Shown here: positions 16,170 to 24,803 of the stretch, in pieces
How positions within the stretch are numbered: the first letter of the stretch is position 1
Layout of the letters: every line of letters begins with the position of its first letter
Assembly (NCBI GenBank): GCA_017522515.1
Contig: JAFWZH010000258.1
Span: forward strand, 1-64,000
Origin: Clostridia bacterium
Lineage (GTDB): Bacteria; Bacillota_A; Clostridia; UBA1212; UBA1255
Direction: 5' to 3'
Length of the DNA: 64,000 nucleotides
Position numbers and translations under genes: made by a program
The notes under the pieces: generated by a model
What the model was told of the DNA's origin: nothing
Databases searched by the model: none
Seen by the model: only the letters and a program-made list of their open reading frames with translations

Positions 16170-17165
16170 TTATAGAATTTCTTCGAGCCACAAGCACAAA
16201 TCTTTTGCCACATCAGGGGCATCAGAAAGGCATTCGGAGAGTTTTGAACAAATTTCGTCATAAGACAGCCTGCATCCTGCAAGGCTGTTTTTTATTTTGT
16301 CCGCCAAATCGGGGTCCATTGAATCGGTAAAAATTTCTAAACTGCGTATAAAGCCTTTTTCTGCGGAGAAGGCGAGCTCAAAACAACCCCAAGGGAATTT
16401 AGTTTCATAAGACATATCAAACTCGGGTGTTTCGCCCATTCGCCATTGCCATGAGGCGTATTTTTGGTATAATTCTGCTACTTCATACGGCGCCGTCTCT
16501 TCGCCATATTCGATTTCTATTGTTAAGGTGCCGTATTCCGCGCGAAAAGCGTCTTTTAAGGCTGTTTTGACGGAATCAGGAGTAATGTTCTTGTTGAGCT
16601 CTTTGAGGTTAATTACGCGGGAACGAACGGAATTTACACCCTTTGCTTTCATTTTTGCAGGGGACACTTGTAAATAGCGAGCCATTTTTTCGGAATCGGT
16701 ATCAAGCAGTAATGTTCCGTGCATAAGTCCCTTTTCACCGGAAAATCTAAAAGCATTACCGGAAAACTTGCGCCCGTCAGGCGTTGTAATGTCATTTCTG
16801 CCGGTAAATTCAGCCGCTATTCCGTGGGATTTCACAGCTTCGAGGATGACAGAAAGTTGGCGCTCTAAATTATAAAGTCCTGAGGACGTAATAAAAGTGT
16901 AGCACATATTTCCGTCGTCGTGATAAACTGCACCGCCGCCGGACGGACGTCTGGCAAGTTTGCCGCCGTCAGCTTCCAATACGGAAATGCGGCACTCTTT
17001 CCAAGCGTTTTGCGACTTGCCTATAACAACAGTGTTTCTGTTCTGCCATAAATACAGAATTACAGTATTTTCGGGGATTGTATTGAATAAATATTCTTCT
17101 AAAGCCAAATTAAACCAAGGGTTAAAAGAGTTTGAAGTATAAATCAGCAAATTGATATCATTCAT
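16170..17165 (-). CDS. lplA: Lipoate-protein ligase A
   Basis: The ATG at 17165 is preferred over the one at 17210, because family homology (MNDINLLIYTSNSFNPWFNLALEEYLF) begins there and AGGCGG lies upstream. The 331-residue enzyme attaches lipoate to acyl-carrier domains through lipoyl-AMP. Diagnostic residues are LARRPSGGGAVYHDDGN near 75, GKSQNAWKE near 50, GRKFSGNAFRF near 130 and HGTLLLD. A C-terminal accessory domain (about 245-331) is present, as in two-domain LplA. It implies lipoylated proteins in this anaerobe, for example glycine cleavage H protein, which is not encoded here. Confidence 0.92.
   Translation of the reverse strand: MNDINLLIYTSNSFNPWFNLALEEYLFNTIPENTVILYLWQNRNTVVIGKSQNAWKECRISVLEADGGKLARRPSGGGAVYHDDGNMCYTFITSSGLYNLERQLSVILEAVKSHGIAAEFTGRNDITTPDGRKFSGNAFRFSGEKGLMHGTLLLDTDSEKMARYLQVSPAKMKAKGVNSVRSRVINLKELNKNITPDSVKTALKDAFRAEYGTLTIEIEYGEETAPYEVAELYQKYASWQWRMGETPEFDMSYETKFPWGCFELAFSAEKGFIRSLEIFTDSMDPDLADKIKNSLAGCRLSYDEICSKLSECLSDAPDVAKDLCLWLEEIL
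16265..16300 (+). terminator. Terminator for the SEC-C gene inside lplA
   Basis: ACAGCC-TGCA (16265-16274) pairs with TGCA-A-GGCTGT (16278-16288), with one bulged A, followed by TTTTTTATTTT on the plus strand. It lies about 100 bp past the SEC-C stop, within the 3' part of lplA. Confidence 0.6.
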
Positions 17166-17303
17166 AATAAACGCCGCCTGCATAAAAAAATTGTTGTTCA
17201 AATAATACAATAACAGGAGATATATGGCAAGAAAAAAAGTAACACCTTAAAAACCGGATGCATAGTATGTAATTGTAACGAGTGAATTTGGAGGAAACAA
17301 AAA

Positions 17304-17444
17304 ATGAGATGCGGTTGCTTTGATTTTATAAACCAGGATTGCCTTTGGTGGATCATCCTTATCGTTGCCATCCTTGCTGTTCTCAGCGATGACGGATGCG
17401 GTTGTGATTGCGGTTGCCCCGCTAACAACGGATGCGGTTGCTGA
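17304..17444 (+). CDS. 46-residue Cys-rich membrane peptide
   Basis: A short gene with a strong site (GGAGG at 17290-17294) nine bases before the ATG and a terminator after it. The product is MRCGCFDFINQDC, one hydrophobic helix (LWWIILIVAILAVL), then DDGCGCDCGCPANNGCGC. Nine of its 46 residues are Cys, clustered at both ends of the membrane helix. The layout recalls small YjcZ-like spore or membrane peptides of Firmicutes but with metal-binding-type Cys pairs. It stands alone between lplA and the polyamine operon. Function unknown. Confidence 0.72.
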   Translation: MRCGCFDFINQDCLWWIILIVAILAVLSDDGCGCDCGCPANNGCGC

Positions 17445-17478
17445 TTAATGATGCTGCCAAATGCCTTTGAAGGGTGAA

Positions 17479-17510
17479 AAAAAGGGCTGTCGAAACAGCC
17501 CTTTTTTTTA
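17479..17510. terminator. Bidirectional terminator
   Basis: AAAAAAAGGGCTGT, loop CGAA, ACAGCCCTTTTTTTTA. A perfect stem flanked by A and T runs serves both the Cys-rich peptide gene (plus) and the potABCD operon (minus). Confidence 0.88.
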
Positions 17511-17515
17511 TATCG

Positions 17516-18724
17516 TCAATCATATTTCAATTTATTTAATTTATTTTTGCGAAGAATAAACACAACGACAGCAACCACGACAGCCACGGCTATAACTCCA
17601 ATGATAATCCATTTTGTATATGAACTGCCACCGCCTTTTGACGCGAGGCGTACAGATTCCCAAGCTTTATTATAGGCGGCTTGAGTATCGGGCTCAAGAT
17701 AAGCGAAAGGATCGCAATTAGCCAATATCTCAGCAGACGGGTTATAAATGTTGTTGTTAATATAATCCTCACCAAGCTCGTTTAAAGCCTCTGTATGAGG
17801 AGTAGAATATTCGATGTATTCTACATTGTCATAAGCAATCTCTGTAGAACACATGAAGTCGATAAACTTCATTGCACCTTCTGTGTTTTTGCTTGTAGTC
17901 GGAATGCACATTGCGTCTATCCAGAAGTTGCTGCCTTCTTTAGGGATAACATATTCAAGAACGGACTCTCCGCCGTTAAGCTCTGCATTTTGATTTTGCA
18001 TATAAAGAGCATCACCGGAATAAGCAACAGTAAAGGAGTAAGAGCCTTGAATCATTTTGTCCTTAAGAATGTCAACACCGTATTCCGCAACAAGAGGTTT
18101 TTGCTCAACGAGGGCCTTTGCGGCAGCGTCAATTTCTGCTTGGTTTGTTGTATTAAGGTCATATCCTAATTTTTTAAGAGCAACTGCCATAGAGTCGCGC
18201 ATAGAATCCAACATTAAAATTTGACCTGAATATTTCTCGTCCCAGAGAATTGACCAACTGTCAACCGTTTCGGTTACTTTTTCTTTATTGTAAAGTATGC
18301 CGAGTGTGCCCCACATATAAGGTACGGAATACTTGTTGTCAGGGTCGTAATTTGTGTTTTTGTATGCATCGCCGATATATTTGTAATTCTCTAATTGGCT
18401 CATATCGATTTCTTTAAGGCGATCTTCTTTTATTAAGCGTTCTATCATATAGTCAGAAGGTATCAGTACATCGTACGGAATATTGCTGCTTACTAACTTC
18501 TGATACATTGCTTCGTTCGTGTCGAAAACTTCGTAAATTACATCGTATTCCGGATAAGCTTTTTCGAACTTTTCTACAGTAGTTTCTGCAATGTAGTCAC
18601 CACAGTTAAATATATAGAGTTCTTTTTTGGCAGCCTTTGCCGGAGTAGGGGTGCAGGACAGCAAAATTACAACTGTCACAGCAAGAGTCATGATACGAGA
18701 TAAAATTGATAAACTTTTGCGCAT
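17516..18724 (-). CDS. potD: PotD-like spermidine/putrescine-binding lipoprotein with extra C-terminal membrane anchor
   Basis: This 402-residue solute-binding protein is the last gene of the pot operon. The N-terminal signal has a lipobox-like LLSC (Cys24). The mature domain has family blocks YIFNCGDYIAETTVEKFEKAYP, YDVLIPSDYMIERLIKE, VPYMWGTLGILYNKE and the C-terminal DPDTQAAYNKAWESV-like segment. It captures polyamines outside the membrane and delivers them to PotBC. Unusually, a Gly/Ser linker and a second membrane helix (about residues 370-392, followed by RKNKLNKLK) end the protein, so it may be held at both ends. TAGGAGG precedes the ATG. Confidence 0.9.
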   Translation of the reverse strand: MRKSLSILSRIMTLAVTVVILLSCTPTPAKAAKKELYIFNCGDYIAETTVEKFEKAYPEYDVIYEVFDTNEAMYQKLVSSNIPYDVLIPSDYMIERLIKEDRLKEIDMSQLENYKYIGDAYKNTNYDPDNKYSVPYMWGTLGILYNKEKVTETVDSWSILWDEKYSGQILMLDSMRDSMAVALKKLGYDLNTTNQAEIDAAAKALVEQKPLVAEYGVDILKDKMIQGSYSFTVAYSGDALYMQNQNAELNGGESVLEYVIPKEGSNFWIDAMCIPTTSKNTEGAMKFIDFMCSTEIAYDNVEYIEYSTPHTEALNELGEDYINNNIYNPSAEILANCDPFAYLEPDTQAAYNKAWESVRLASKGGGSSYTKWIIIGVIAVAVVVAVVVFILRKNKLNKLKYD

Positions 18725-18736
18725 GTTAGCGACCTC

Positions 18737-19510
18737 CTATTTTTCTGTTGATTTTTTTCCTTTTAGGTTAGTTATAAGTAATAATACAAAAACAATCACA
18801 AATATAAATGTTGAAAGGGCATTTATTGTAAGGGGGATTGCACGTTTTGTCATTGTATTTATATAAACAGACAGAGTTACAAATCCCGGACCAGAAGTGT
18901 AATAACTTATTATAAAGTCATCAAATGACATTGTAAAAGCAAGTAAAGCACCTGAAAAAATACCGGGCATTATTTCAGGGAGAATTATCTTGCGAAAAGC
19001 CATTGCAGGTGTAGCACCTAAGTCTAATGCTGCCTCATATATACTTTTGTTTGATTGTCTGATTCGCGGAAGCACAGACAAAACAACATAGGGCACATCG
19101 AAAATAATATGCGCTATTAAAAGCGTTGTAAAGCCCAGCGAAACAGAAATGAACACGAAGAAAAACATCAGAGAAACACCGGTTACAATTTCTGCGTTAA
19201 GCATGGGAATATTTAAAAGTTTCATAGAAACGCTTTTGTTTGCAGGTGACATTTTAGAAATAACAAAGGCAATGTAAGTACCGAGAATCGTGGAAATAAC
19301 AGACGCACACAAGGCCACTACCAAAGTATTTATAAGAGCCTCCATGAGAGTGCTGTTTTCGAACATTTTTGTGTACCATTGAAAGGAAAGGCCGGTAAAG
19401 TTTGCTCGTGTATCACCCTTGTTGAATGAGAATAAAATCATAACAAGAATTGGAGCATACAGGAACAGTAATACAAAACCGAGATAAAAACGCTTTAAGA
19501 ATTTAATCAC
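18737..19510 (-). CDS. potC: Spermidine/putrescine ABC permease PotC
   Basis: This 257-residue inner-membrane permease has six predicted helices. The ABC permease cytoplasmic loop reads EAALDLGATPAMAFRKIILPEIMPGIFSGALLAF, the EAA motif that contacts the ATPase. The N-terminus (LGFVLLFLYAPILVMILFSFNKGDT) is typical of PotC. It forms the channel with PotB and is energised by PotA to import polyamines. Its start overlaps the end of potB by four bases, and potD follows after 12 bp. Confidence 0.93.
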   Translation of the reverse strand: MIKFLKRFYLGFVLLFLYAPILVMILFSFNKGDTRANFTGLSFQWYTKMFENSTLMEALINTLVVALCASVISTILGTYIAFVISKMSPANKSVSMKLLNIPMLNAEIVTGVSLMFFFVFISVSLGFTTLLIAHIIFDVPYVVLSVLPRIRQSNKSIYEAALDLGATPAMAFRKIILPEIMPGIFSGALLAFTMSFDDFIISYYTSGPGFVTLSVYINTMTKRAIPLTINALSTFIFVIVFVLLLITNLKGKKSTEK

Positions 19511-20364
19511 ATTAAGCCTCCGTTCTCAGCACCATCGCTGTCAAATTTGCTGAAAATTGACATACAGATAAAAACAATAATCATTAATATAAATGATATT
19601 GCTGCAGCCGTGTTATTTACGCCGCCGGTACTGCTGGCGTTTCCGTTAATCTGAAACTCGATAAGGCTACCGATTGTCCAGACTTTGTTATTAAGTAATT
19701 GAGGTATTACAAAAGTAGTAATACAAGGCACAAAAACCATTGTAATACCGGAAATTATACCGGGTACGGTAAGGGGAAGGATAATCTTTTTAAAAACTGT
19801 TACAGAATCAGCACCTAAGTCTTTAGCGGCTTCTACAATTCTGTTGTCGATTTTAAGCATAGATGTATAAACGGGAAGAATCATAAATGGCAGAAAGTTA
19901 TACACCATACCTATTACGATAGCTGCCTCAGTGCCCGTTATACTGCCGTTAATCAAGCCCATCCATTGTAAAAATCTTGTTATTATACCTTGCTCATTAA
20001 TGAGAGAAGACAAAGCGTAAGTTCTGATAAGAAAATTCATCCACATGGGAAGTAAAAACAAAACGGATATAAAATTACGCTTGCGTTCTTCCATGTTTGC
20101 CAAAATATAAGCCAAAGGATATCCTAAAACAAGACAAACAATTGTACTTATAAGAGCATATTCCAATGAACGGAGCATTGCATCTAAGTATTGACCGTTT
20201 GTAACAGCGTCATTTAAGTATTCTAAAGTGAAGCGTATACTACCATCGTCCTGCACTTCAAAAATGGCATAAAAGAAGACCATAAGAAGCGGAACGACAG
20301 TAAAAATAATAAGCCACAAATATACGGGAATACATTTTAAAGCATTATTGATTCTCTTCGACAA
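19507..20364 (-). CDS. potB: Spermidine/putrescine ABC permease PotB
   Basis: This 285-residue permease has six helices and the EAA loop [35 protein letters not shown]. The N-terminal [22 protein letters not shown] and the central [18 protein letters not shown] block are characteristic of PotB. It pairs with PotC as the transmembrane part of the polyamine importer. Its 5' end overlaps potA by 20 bp, indicating translational coupling within the operon. Confidence 0.93.
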   Translation of the reverse strand: MSKRINNALKCIPVYLWLIIFTVVPLLMVFFYAIFEVQDDGSIRFTLEYLNDAVTNGQYLDAMLRSLEYALISTIVCLVLGYPLAYILANMEERKRNFISVLFLLPMWMNFLIRTYALSSLINEQGIITRFLQWMGLINGSITGTEAAIVIGMVYNFLPFMILPVYTSMLKIDNRIVEAAKDLGADSVTVFKKIILPLTVPGIISGITMVFVPCITTFVIPQLLNNKVWTIGSLIEFQINGNASSTGGVNNTAAAISFILMIIVFICMSIFSKFDSDGAENGGLM

Positions 20365-21823
20365 TTTCGCTGATCTCCTCTCTTTTTCTGATTTTTATTT
20401 TGTCTGCAGGGATACGGAGTTTTATTTTCTCTCCTATGGTAACCTTGGTATATGTATGAACCAAAAGTGTAATATCTCCGCATTTGACTTGTATCTCAAA
20501 GTCATCGCCTTTGTATTTGAATGTCTCTACCTCGCCCTCAAACACATTGGGAGCTTCTTCTGCTAAAGCTACGGAATCTTGCACGGCTGCTTTTGCTTTG
20601 GAATTTGCAAGTGGTTTGGGCTGCTGTAAAACTTCGATATCTTGGGGAAGAACGTATACGTTGACTGTTTCTTCGTATTCGAATTCTGTTGCGGCACGGT
20701 TGCCGGATGATAAATCGTAATCAAGCACTGTGTTGCCGATATCAACTTTATTATCGGGCATTATCCAACCTGTAAGTGTGTTAAAAGGAATCTTCATTAT
20801 TTGAATATCAAAAGGCGCTATATTCATGCCTACCTTAGTATCGGGAGGTGTTATCTGTGTGCTGTGAACTTTCCATTTAAAACCGTCTGAGGCTTCTACA
20901 ATCATTTCGTAATGCACACCCTTAAATAGAGCGCTGATGACAGTGCCTTGAAGCATTCCGTCTTCGGGGGAGACAAGTTTGATGTCCTCGGGACGTACAA
21001 CTATGTCTACGTCTTCTTCTTTGTCAAAACCGGTGTCAACACATTGAAATTGACGACCTGAGAACTCGCACAGGCAATCTTTTATCATTACGCCGGAAAG
21101 GAGGTTGCTGTCGCCGATAAATTGGGCAACAAAAGCATTCTTGGGTTCGTTGTAAATATCTGTAGGAATGCCGATTTGCTGAATTACGCCGTTATTCATT
21201 ACAACGATTGTGTCAGACATGGTGAGCGCTTCTTCTTGGTCGTGAGTTACGTATATAAATGTGATACCTGTTTTTTGTTGAAGTGCTTTTAATTCTACTT
21301 GCATTTCTTTGCGGAGCTTTAAGTCTAAAGCTCCTAAAGGTTCGTCAAGGAGAAGTACCTCGGGCTCGTTTACGATAGCGCGTGCTATTGCAATTCTTTG
21401 TTGCTGACCGCCGCTTAATGAATCGGGCATTCTTTTCTGAAAACCGCTGAGCTCTACGAGTTCAAGAACATTACGGACTTTTTCGCGTATCTCTGACTCC
21501 GGCATTTTTTTGATTCTGAGACCGAATGCTATATTCTCATATATATTCATATGAGGGAAAAGAGAATATTTCTGGAAAACCGTATTAACTTTTCTCTTGT
21601 GAGGCGGTAGGTCAGTTATATCAACACCGTCAAAAAGTACGCGGCCGGAATCCGGCTTTTCGAAACCGCTTATTATCCTTAGTGTGGTTGTTTTGCCGCA
21701 ACCGCTGGGACCCAGTAAAGTGATAAATTCGTTCTTGCGAATGTAGAGAGTTAAATCTTTGATAACCTCTGTGTCGCCGTAGCTTTTTGTTATATTAAAT
21801 AAATCAATGATATGATGTGACAT
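20345..21823 (-). CDS. potA: Spermidine/putrescine ABC ATPase PotA with enlarged C-terminal region
   Basis: ATPase of the polyamine importer. The nucleotide-binding domain (1-240) has Walker [13 protein letters not shown], signature [14 protein letters not shown], Walker [13 protein letters not shown] and the H-loop [10 protein letters not shown]. The rest is a regulatory domain with two TOBE-like stretches (about 245-360 and 425-485). At 492 residues it is longer than usual PotA (about 350-380). The excess is mainly an Ala/Glu/Lys-rich linker around residues 395-430 ([21 protein letters not shown]) joining a second TOBE-like segment. It is the first transporter gene, 34 bp after the regulator. 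Confidence 0.93.
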   Translation of the reverse strand: MSHHIIDLFNITKSYGDTEVIKDLTLYIRKNEFITLLGPSGCGKTTTLRIISGFEKPDSGRVLFDGVDITDLPPHKRKVNTVFQKYSLFPHMNIYENIAFGLRIKKMPESEIREKVRNVLELVELSGFQKRMPDSLSGGQQQRIAIARAIVNEPEVLLLDEPLGALDLKLRKEMQVELKALQQKTGITFIYVTHDQEEALTMSDTIVVMNNGVIQQIGIPTDIYNEPKNAFVAQFIGDSNLLSGVMIKDCLCEFSGRQFQCVDTGFDKEEDVDIVVRPEDIKLVSPEDGMLQGTVISALFKGVHYEMIVEASDGFKWKVHSTQITPPDTKVGMNIAPFDIQIMKIPFNTLTGWIMPDNKVDIGNTVLDYDLSSGNRAATEFEYEETVNVYVLPQDIEVLQQPKPLANSKAKAAVQDSVALAEEAPNVFEGEVETFKYKGDDFEIQVKCGDITLLVHTYTKVTIGEKIKLRIPADKIKIRKREEISEIVEENQ

Positions 21824-21857
21824 TTTATTACTCCTTTATGTGCATATATACAGTAGA

Positions 21858-22418
21858 TTAAAAGCTCGGCGGGGTGGAAATCCACAAAATTTTTGCCGGA
21901 CGTTCATTTTTGTTTTCTAAGTAGTGCTCCTTCTTGGGGTCGAAATAAAAGCTTTCGCCTTTTTTTACTTTGTATTCGGAATCGCCCAAGTGTAATATTA
22001 CGGAACCTTCCAATATGTAGCCGAATTCTTCTCCTTCGTGGGGGTCATGGTGATTTGAGCTGCCACCGCCTGAAAGAGTTATAAGAATAGGCTCCATCTC
22101 GTTTTTTTGCGCGTTGGGGACAATCCATTTTATGCTTTTGCCTAAATCTTCATCTTCACTTGTAAAATAGTCGTCTTTAGTGAAAACAATCTTTTCTTCG
22201 GCTGTATCGCTGAAAAAGTCTTTTAAATTAGTGCCGAGGCATTCTAGAATATCAACAAGTGTGGCTATGGACGGAGAGGTTTGCTCGCTTTCTAACTGGG
22301 AAATAAAACCTTTTGAAAGCTCACTGCGGTTAGCGAGTTCTTCTTGAGTTAAACCATTTTTTATGCGTAAATCGCGTATTTTTGTACCGATTGCTATTCC
22401 GTTAGCAATATTTGGCAT
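21858..22418 (-). CDS. Xre-family regulator with cupin domain (PuuR-like)
   Basis: The ATG at 22418 is chosen because TAGGAGGT lies eight bases upstream; the GTG at 22427 overlaps it. The 186-residue protein has an N-terminal helix-turn-helix (IRDLRIKNGLTQEELANRSELSKGFISQLESEQTSPSIATL) and a C-terminal cupin (about 105-175: HDPHEGEEFGYILEGSVILHLGDSEYKVKKGESFYFDPKKEHYLEN). Such proteins sense a small molecule in the cupin barrel; in this position upstream of potABCD the ligand is probably a polyamine. A palindrome at 22474-22490 just after its predicted promoter suggests autoregulation of the whole operon. Confidence 0.9.
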   Translation of the reverse strand: MPNIANGIAIGTKIRDLRIKNGLTQEELANRSELSKGFISQLESEQTSPSIATLVDILECLGTNLKDFFSDTAEEKIVFTKDDYFTSEDEDLGKSIKWIVPNAQKNEMEPILITLSGGGSSNHHDPHEGEEFGYILEGSVILHLGDSEYKVKKGESFYFDPKKEHYLENKNERPAKILWISTPPSF

Positions 22419-22473
22419 TTCCAGCACCTCCTAATCAGAAAAATCAAAAAGGATTGATGATAGTAAACTTTTC

Positions 22474-22529
22474 GTTTAGATTAACTAAACTTGCGAGTGA
22501 AATTATAGCAAAAAAATTATAGCTGTCAA
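22474..22529 (-). promoter_or_regulatory. Promoter and operator of the polyamine operon
   Basis: On the minus strand TTGACA (22529-22524) and TATAAT (22507-22502) are spaced 16 bp. Just downstream of the expected start is the palindrome GTTTAG-ATTAA-CTAAAC (22474-22490), well placed for repression by the Xre-cupin protein. Of the rest of 22428-22788, only the hairpin at 22740 is noteworthy. Confidence 0.7.
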
Positions 22530-22739
22530 TATGTATTTAGGGTAAATTGAGAAAAAAATTTATTATGTTTCGTTTTACCGAACTTTCAAGTAGTTAGTTG
22601 ATATCTTAAGAGGAGAATAGTATATTGCATTTGGGTCTGTACGAGTTTCTTCTAAATGAAACAGGGAATAGTGGTAAGAATACATAGGGGGAATTGGCAA
22701 AATAAGTTTGGAGTAATCATCTTGATAATCCTCTTAACT

Positions 22740-22774
22740 TTGGCTAAAATAAAGTAAAACTTTGGATTAGCCAA
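22740..22774. promoter_or_regulatory. Nested perfect inverted repeat before the ATPase fragment
   Basis: TTGGCTAA (22740-22747) and TTAGCCAA (22767-22774) enclose AAAGT and ACTTT (22751-22763). Both arm pairs are exact. The repeat ends next to the GAAAGGAGAG ribosome site of the truncated ATPase gene, so it is either an operator or an RNA hairpin left from the once intact gene. Confidence 0.5.
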
Positions 22775-22788
22775 GAAAGGAGAGCGCT

Positions 22789-23013
22789 ATGTATTTCATT
22801 AAAAGACATATAGAGGGCGTTGTTGAACGCAGATCCAAGAACAGTAAGGCTATTTTGCTTACCGGTCCCAGACAGGTCGGCAAATCGACCTTGTATAAGC
22901 ATCTCTTTGGAAAGGTAAATCAGGTTACCTTGTGTACACACCTAGTTCGAAAAGAGTTGTTTCTCTCAAATGTAAATAGACAAAACAAGTTTTACAAACA
23001 GATGAAAAATTAG
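22789..23013 (+). pseudogene. Truncated DUF4143-type ATPase fused to an immunity-gene remnant
   Basis: The first 45 or so residues (MYFIKRHIEGVVERRSKNSK..LLTGPRQVGKSTLYKHLF) are the N-terminus of an AAA_14/DUF4143 ATPase with an intact Walker A (GPRQVGKST); the family is normally 380-430 residues. From about 22925 the DNA changes. In another frame it reads GYLVYTPSSKRVVSLKCK then stop, matching VYTSSSKDVI of the fragment at 24804. The gene has therefore been cut and joined to part of a second, related sequence. A good ribosome site remains, so a 74-residue hybrid could still be made, but no function is expected. Confidence 0.75.
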
Positions 23014-23047
23014 TGTGGTATTTGATTTTGTGTTTGGAGGTATTATT

Positions 23048-23482
23048 ATGTGGAGTTTTCGAGAACAAAAAATACAAACGCAGTTGACGTTAAAAGAAAT
23101 TAGCTTGCGTTTTGAAAAATCGAAGCAATTTGTGGTGAATGTTGAAGATAAAAAAATTAAAATGAGAGAAGAATCTTTTTTGTCGAACAAAGTTTGCTAC
23201 CCAATAATAGAAGGATTGATTGATGGTCAGGATAAATATACAAATTTAATCATTTCATTTAAATTGTCTAAATCTGATAAAATTGCTTTGCACTTATTTT
23301 TGTTAATCGTTATTTGTCTTTCTATAGTAATGTGCTTTTTATCTCATGATATTTTAGTTTTAGTTGTTGTTCTTTCTTGGGGTATTATTATGTCGATAGT
23401 TTTCCTGTCTTTTTACATAAAAAATTGCAAGAGAGCTTTGATGAAACTTTCTTGTCTTCTTGATGCAGAAGTATTGAGTTAA
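23048..23482 (+). CDS. Two-helix membrane protein of unknown function
   Basis: The start is the ATG at 23048, since TTTGGAGG lies nine bases upstream; a longer reading from 23015 has no site. The 144-residue product has a charged N-terminal half (TLKEISLRFEKSKQFVVNVEDKKIKMREESF) and two adjacent membrane helices (about 78-98 and 102-122: LHLFLLIVICLSIVMCFL and VLVVVLSWGIIMSIVFLSFYI). It lies between fragments of an ATPase and an Rhs protein and may be an immunity protein orphaned from a toxin locus. Its low GC is like that of the surrounding island. No family was recognised. Confidence 0.6.
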   Translation: MWSFREQKIQTQLTLKEISLRFEKSKQFVVNVEDKKIKMREESFLSNKVCYPIIEGLIDGQDKYTNLIISFKLSKSDKIALHLFLLIVICLSIVMCFLSHDILVLVVVLSWGIIMSIVFLSFYIKNCKRALMKLSCLLDAEVLS

Positions 23483-23589
23483 CTGTTATGTTTTTGCCTT
23501 TTGCAGGATTAACTAAAGTGCCTGCACAATAAAGAGGTTTTTGCTGAAAACTTTCCGTAAAAGTAATTTGAAAAATTGACTATGTTTTT

Positions 23590-24154
23590 AAAAAAGAGTA
23601 TAGTTATACATATGAGGATGGTGTTCTTGTATGTTCGCTTGAGTATGGTATTGAGATAGGGACAAACGAAAACATCACTTCGAGGAACCTAGTAAATACA
23701 ATAAGATTTGATTGCCGGCTACGGCAACCAAAGTATCACATATGATGCCCAGGGAAATCCTACATCATATCTCGGTCACACATTAACATGGGAAAAGGGC
23801 AGACAGTTAAAGACCTTTGATAACATTTCGTATGAGTACAATACAAACGGAATAAGGACGGCAAAAACTGTTGGTGGAGTGCGCCATGAATATGACTTAG
23901 AAGGTGTCCGAATTTTAAGAGAGTCAGATGCGTTGGGCAATGTGATTGTACCGATGTACGATGGGGAAGAACAAGTGTGCGGTATGACGTACAATGGCGA
24001 GTTGTTCTTCTTCCGGAAGAATCTTCAAGGCGACATCATTGCAATAACAGACCAAACGCGATGCTTGCTGGTACATAACAGTTCTATTCCCCTATATCAT
24101 GCGCGAAAACGTATTGGAGCTGGTAGAGGTGGTGGGCATATTTTTTATTTATAG
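23590..24154 (+). pseudogene. Rhs/YD-repeat protein fragment
   Basis: Two reading frames contain Rhs-type sequence. At 23600-23700 one reads SYTYEDGVLVCSLEYGIEIG. From 23708 another reads SITYDAQGNPTSYLGHT, then LTWEKGRQL, YEYNTNGIRTAKTVGGVRHEY and FFRKNLQGDIIAITD. This is the conserved end of an Rhs core just before the variable toxin tip. The frame break near 23700, the missing N-terminal thousand or more residues and the loss of the RYxYDxWG-like boundary show it is a remnant. After DIIAITDQT the sequence is unrelated to Rhs. It marks a former polymorphic-toxin locus. Confidence 0.8.
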
Positions 24155-24168
24155 TATGAGGTGATTAT

Positions 24169-24612
24169 TTGTTAAAAGTCGAATTAAACAAAAAAAATTA
24201 TAAATTGTTTATTGATTTTGTGAGCAAAACTTGTGATTATATGAGTTTAGTTTTTGAAAAAGATGCATCTGATGATAATCAATATATCTTTCAAGAAGAG
24301 TTCCTTTTGATTTTAGAAAGTATGATTGAGAAAGAACCAGTGGTTGTTCATCCAAATACAGGCAGTTGTTTTGAAAATGCAGAGATATTATATTTTAAGA
24401 TAAATAATTCTGTTATATCATTTTTGAAACAGGCAGATGATATATACGATTGGAATGGTAAAATTTTGCCAGAGGAGTTATGCTTTTATAGAGAAGACAG
24501 TGTATGGTTTACTTGTATTTTTCATGAAAGATTATTATATATATATAATGAATCGTCTTCGGACTTGTCTTTTTTGAAAAATAACAACATAGTATTTTTT
24601 TATGAGGTTTGA
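24169..24612 (+). CDS. Putative immunity protein, 147 residues
   Basis: The start is a TTG with GAGGTG upstream. The protein is soluble and acidic, with no signal peptide. The stretch WNGKILPEELCFYREDSVWFTCIFHERLLYIYN resembles a block seen in hypothetical proteins found next to Rhs/YD toxins, usually 'lPeDLcFy..g..Wf...~HE'. It directly follows the Rhs fragment, the classical place of an immunity gene, so a role as antidote to the lost toxin is a reasonable guess. No toxin gene is intact nearby, leaving it an orphan. Family identity is from pattern memory and should be held loosely. Confidence 0.6.
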   Translation: MLKVELNKKNYKLFIDFVSKTCDYMSLVFEKDASDDNQYIFQEEFLLILESMIEKEPVVVHPNTGSCFENAEILYFKINNSVISFLKQADDIYDWNGKILPEELCFYREDSVWFTCIFHERLLYIYNESSSDLSFLKNNNIVFFYEV

Positions 24613-24803
24613 GCTATTGTTTTTGTATACAACGATATTTTGAATTTTTAATAAGTATGCTTGTTTATTATAGTGATGCCGCAGTAGTAATTAATAAATT
24701 CTTTATTGTACTTATAATATTATTTATTGAGAATGGGTTTATAAATTGAATTATCTTTGAAGTATATTGCAAATATATTTGGGGTTGAAAAAGCAAGATT
24801 TCA

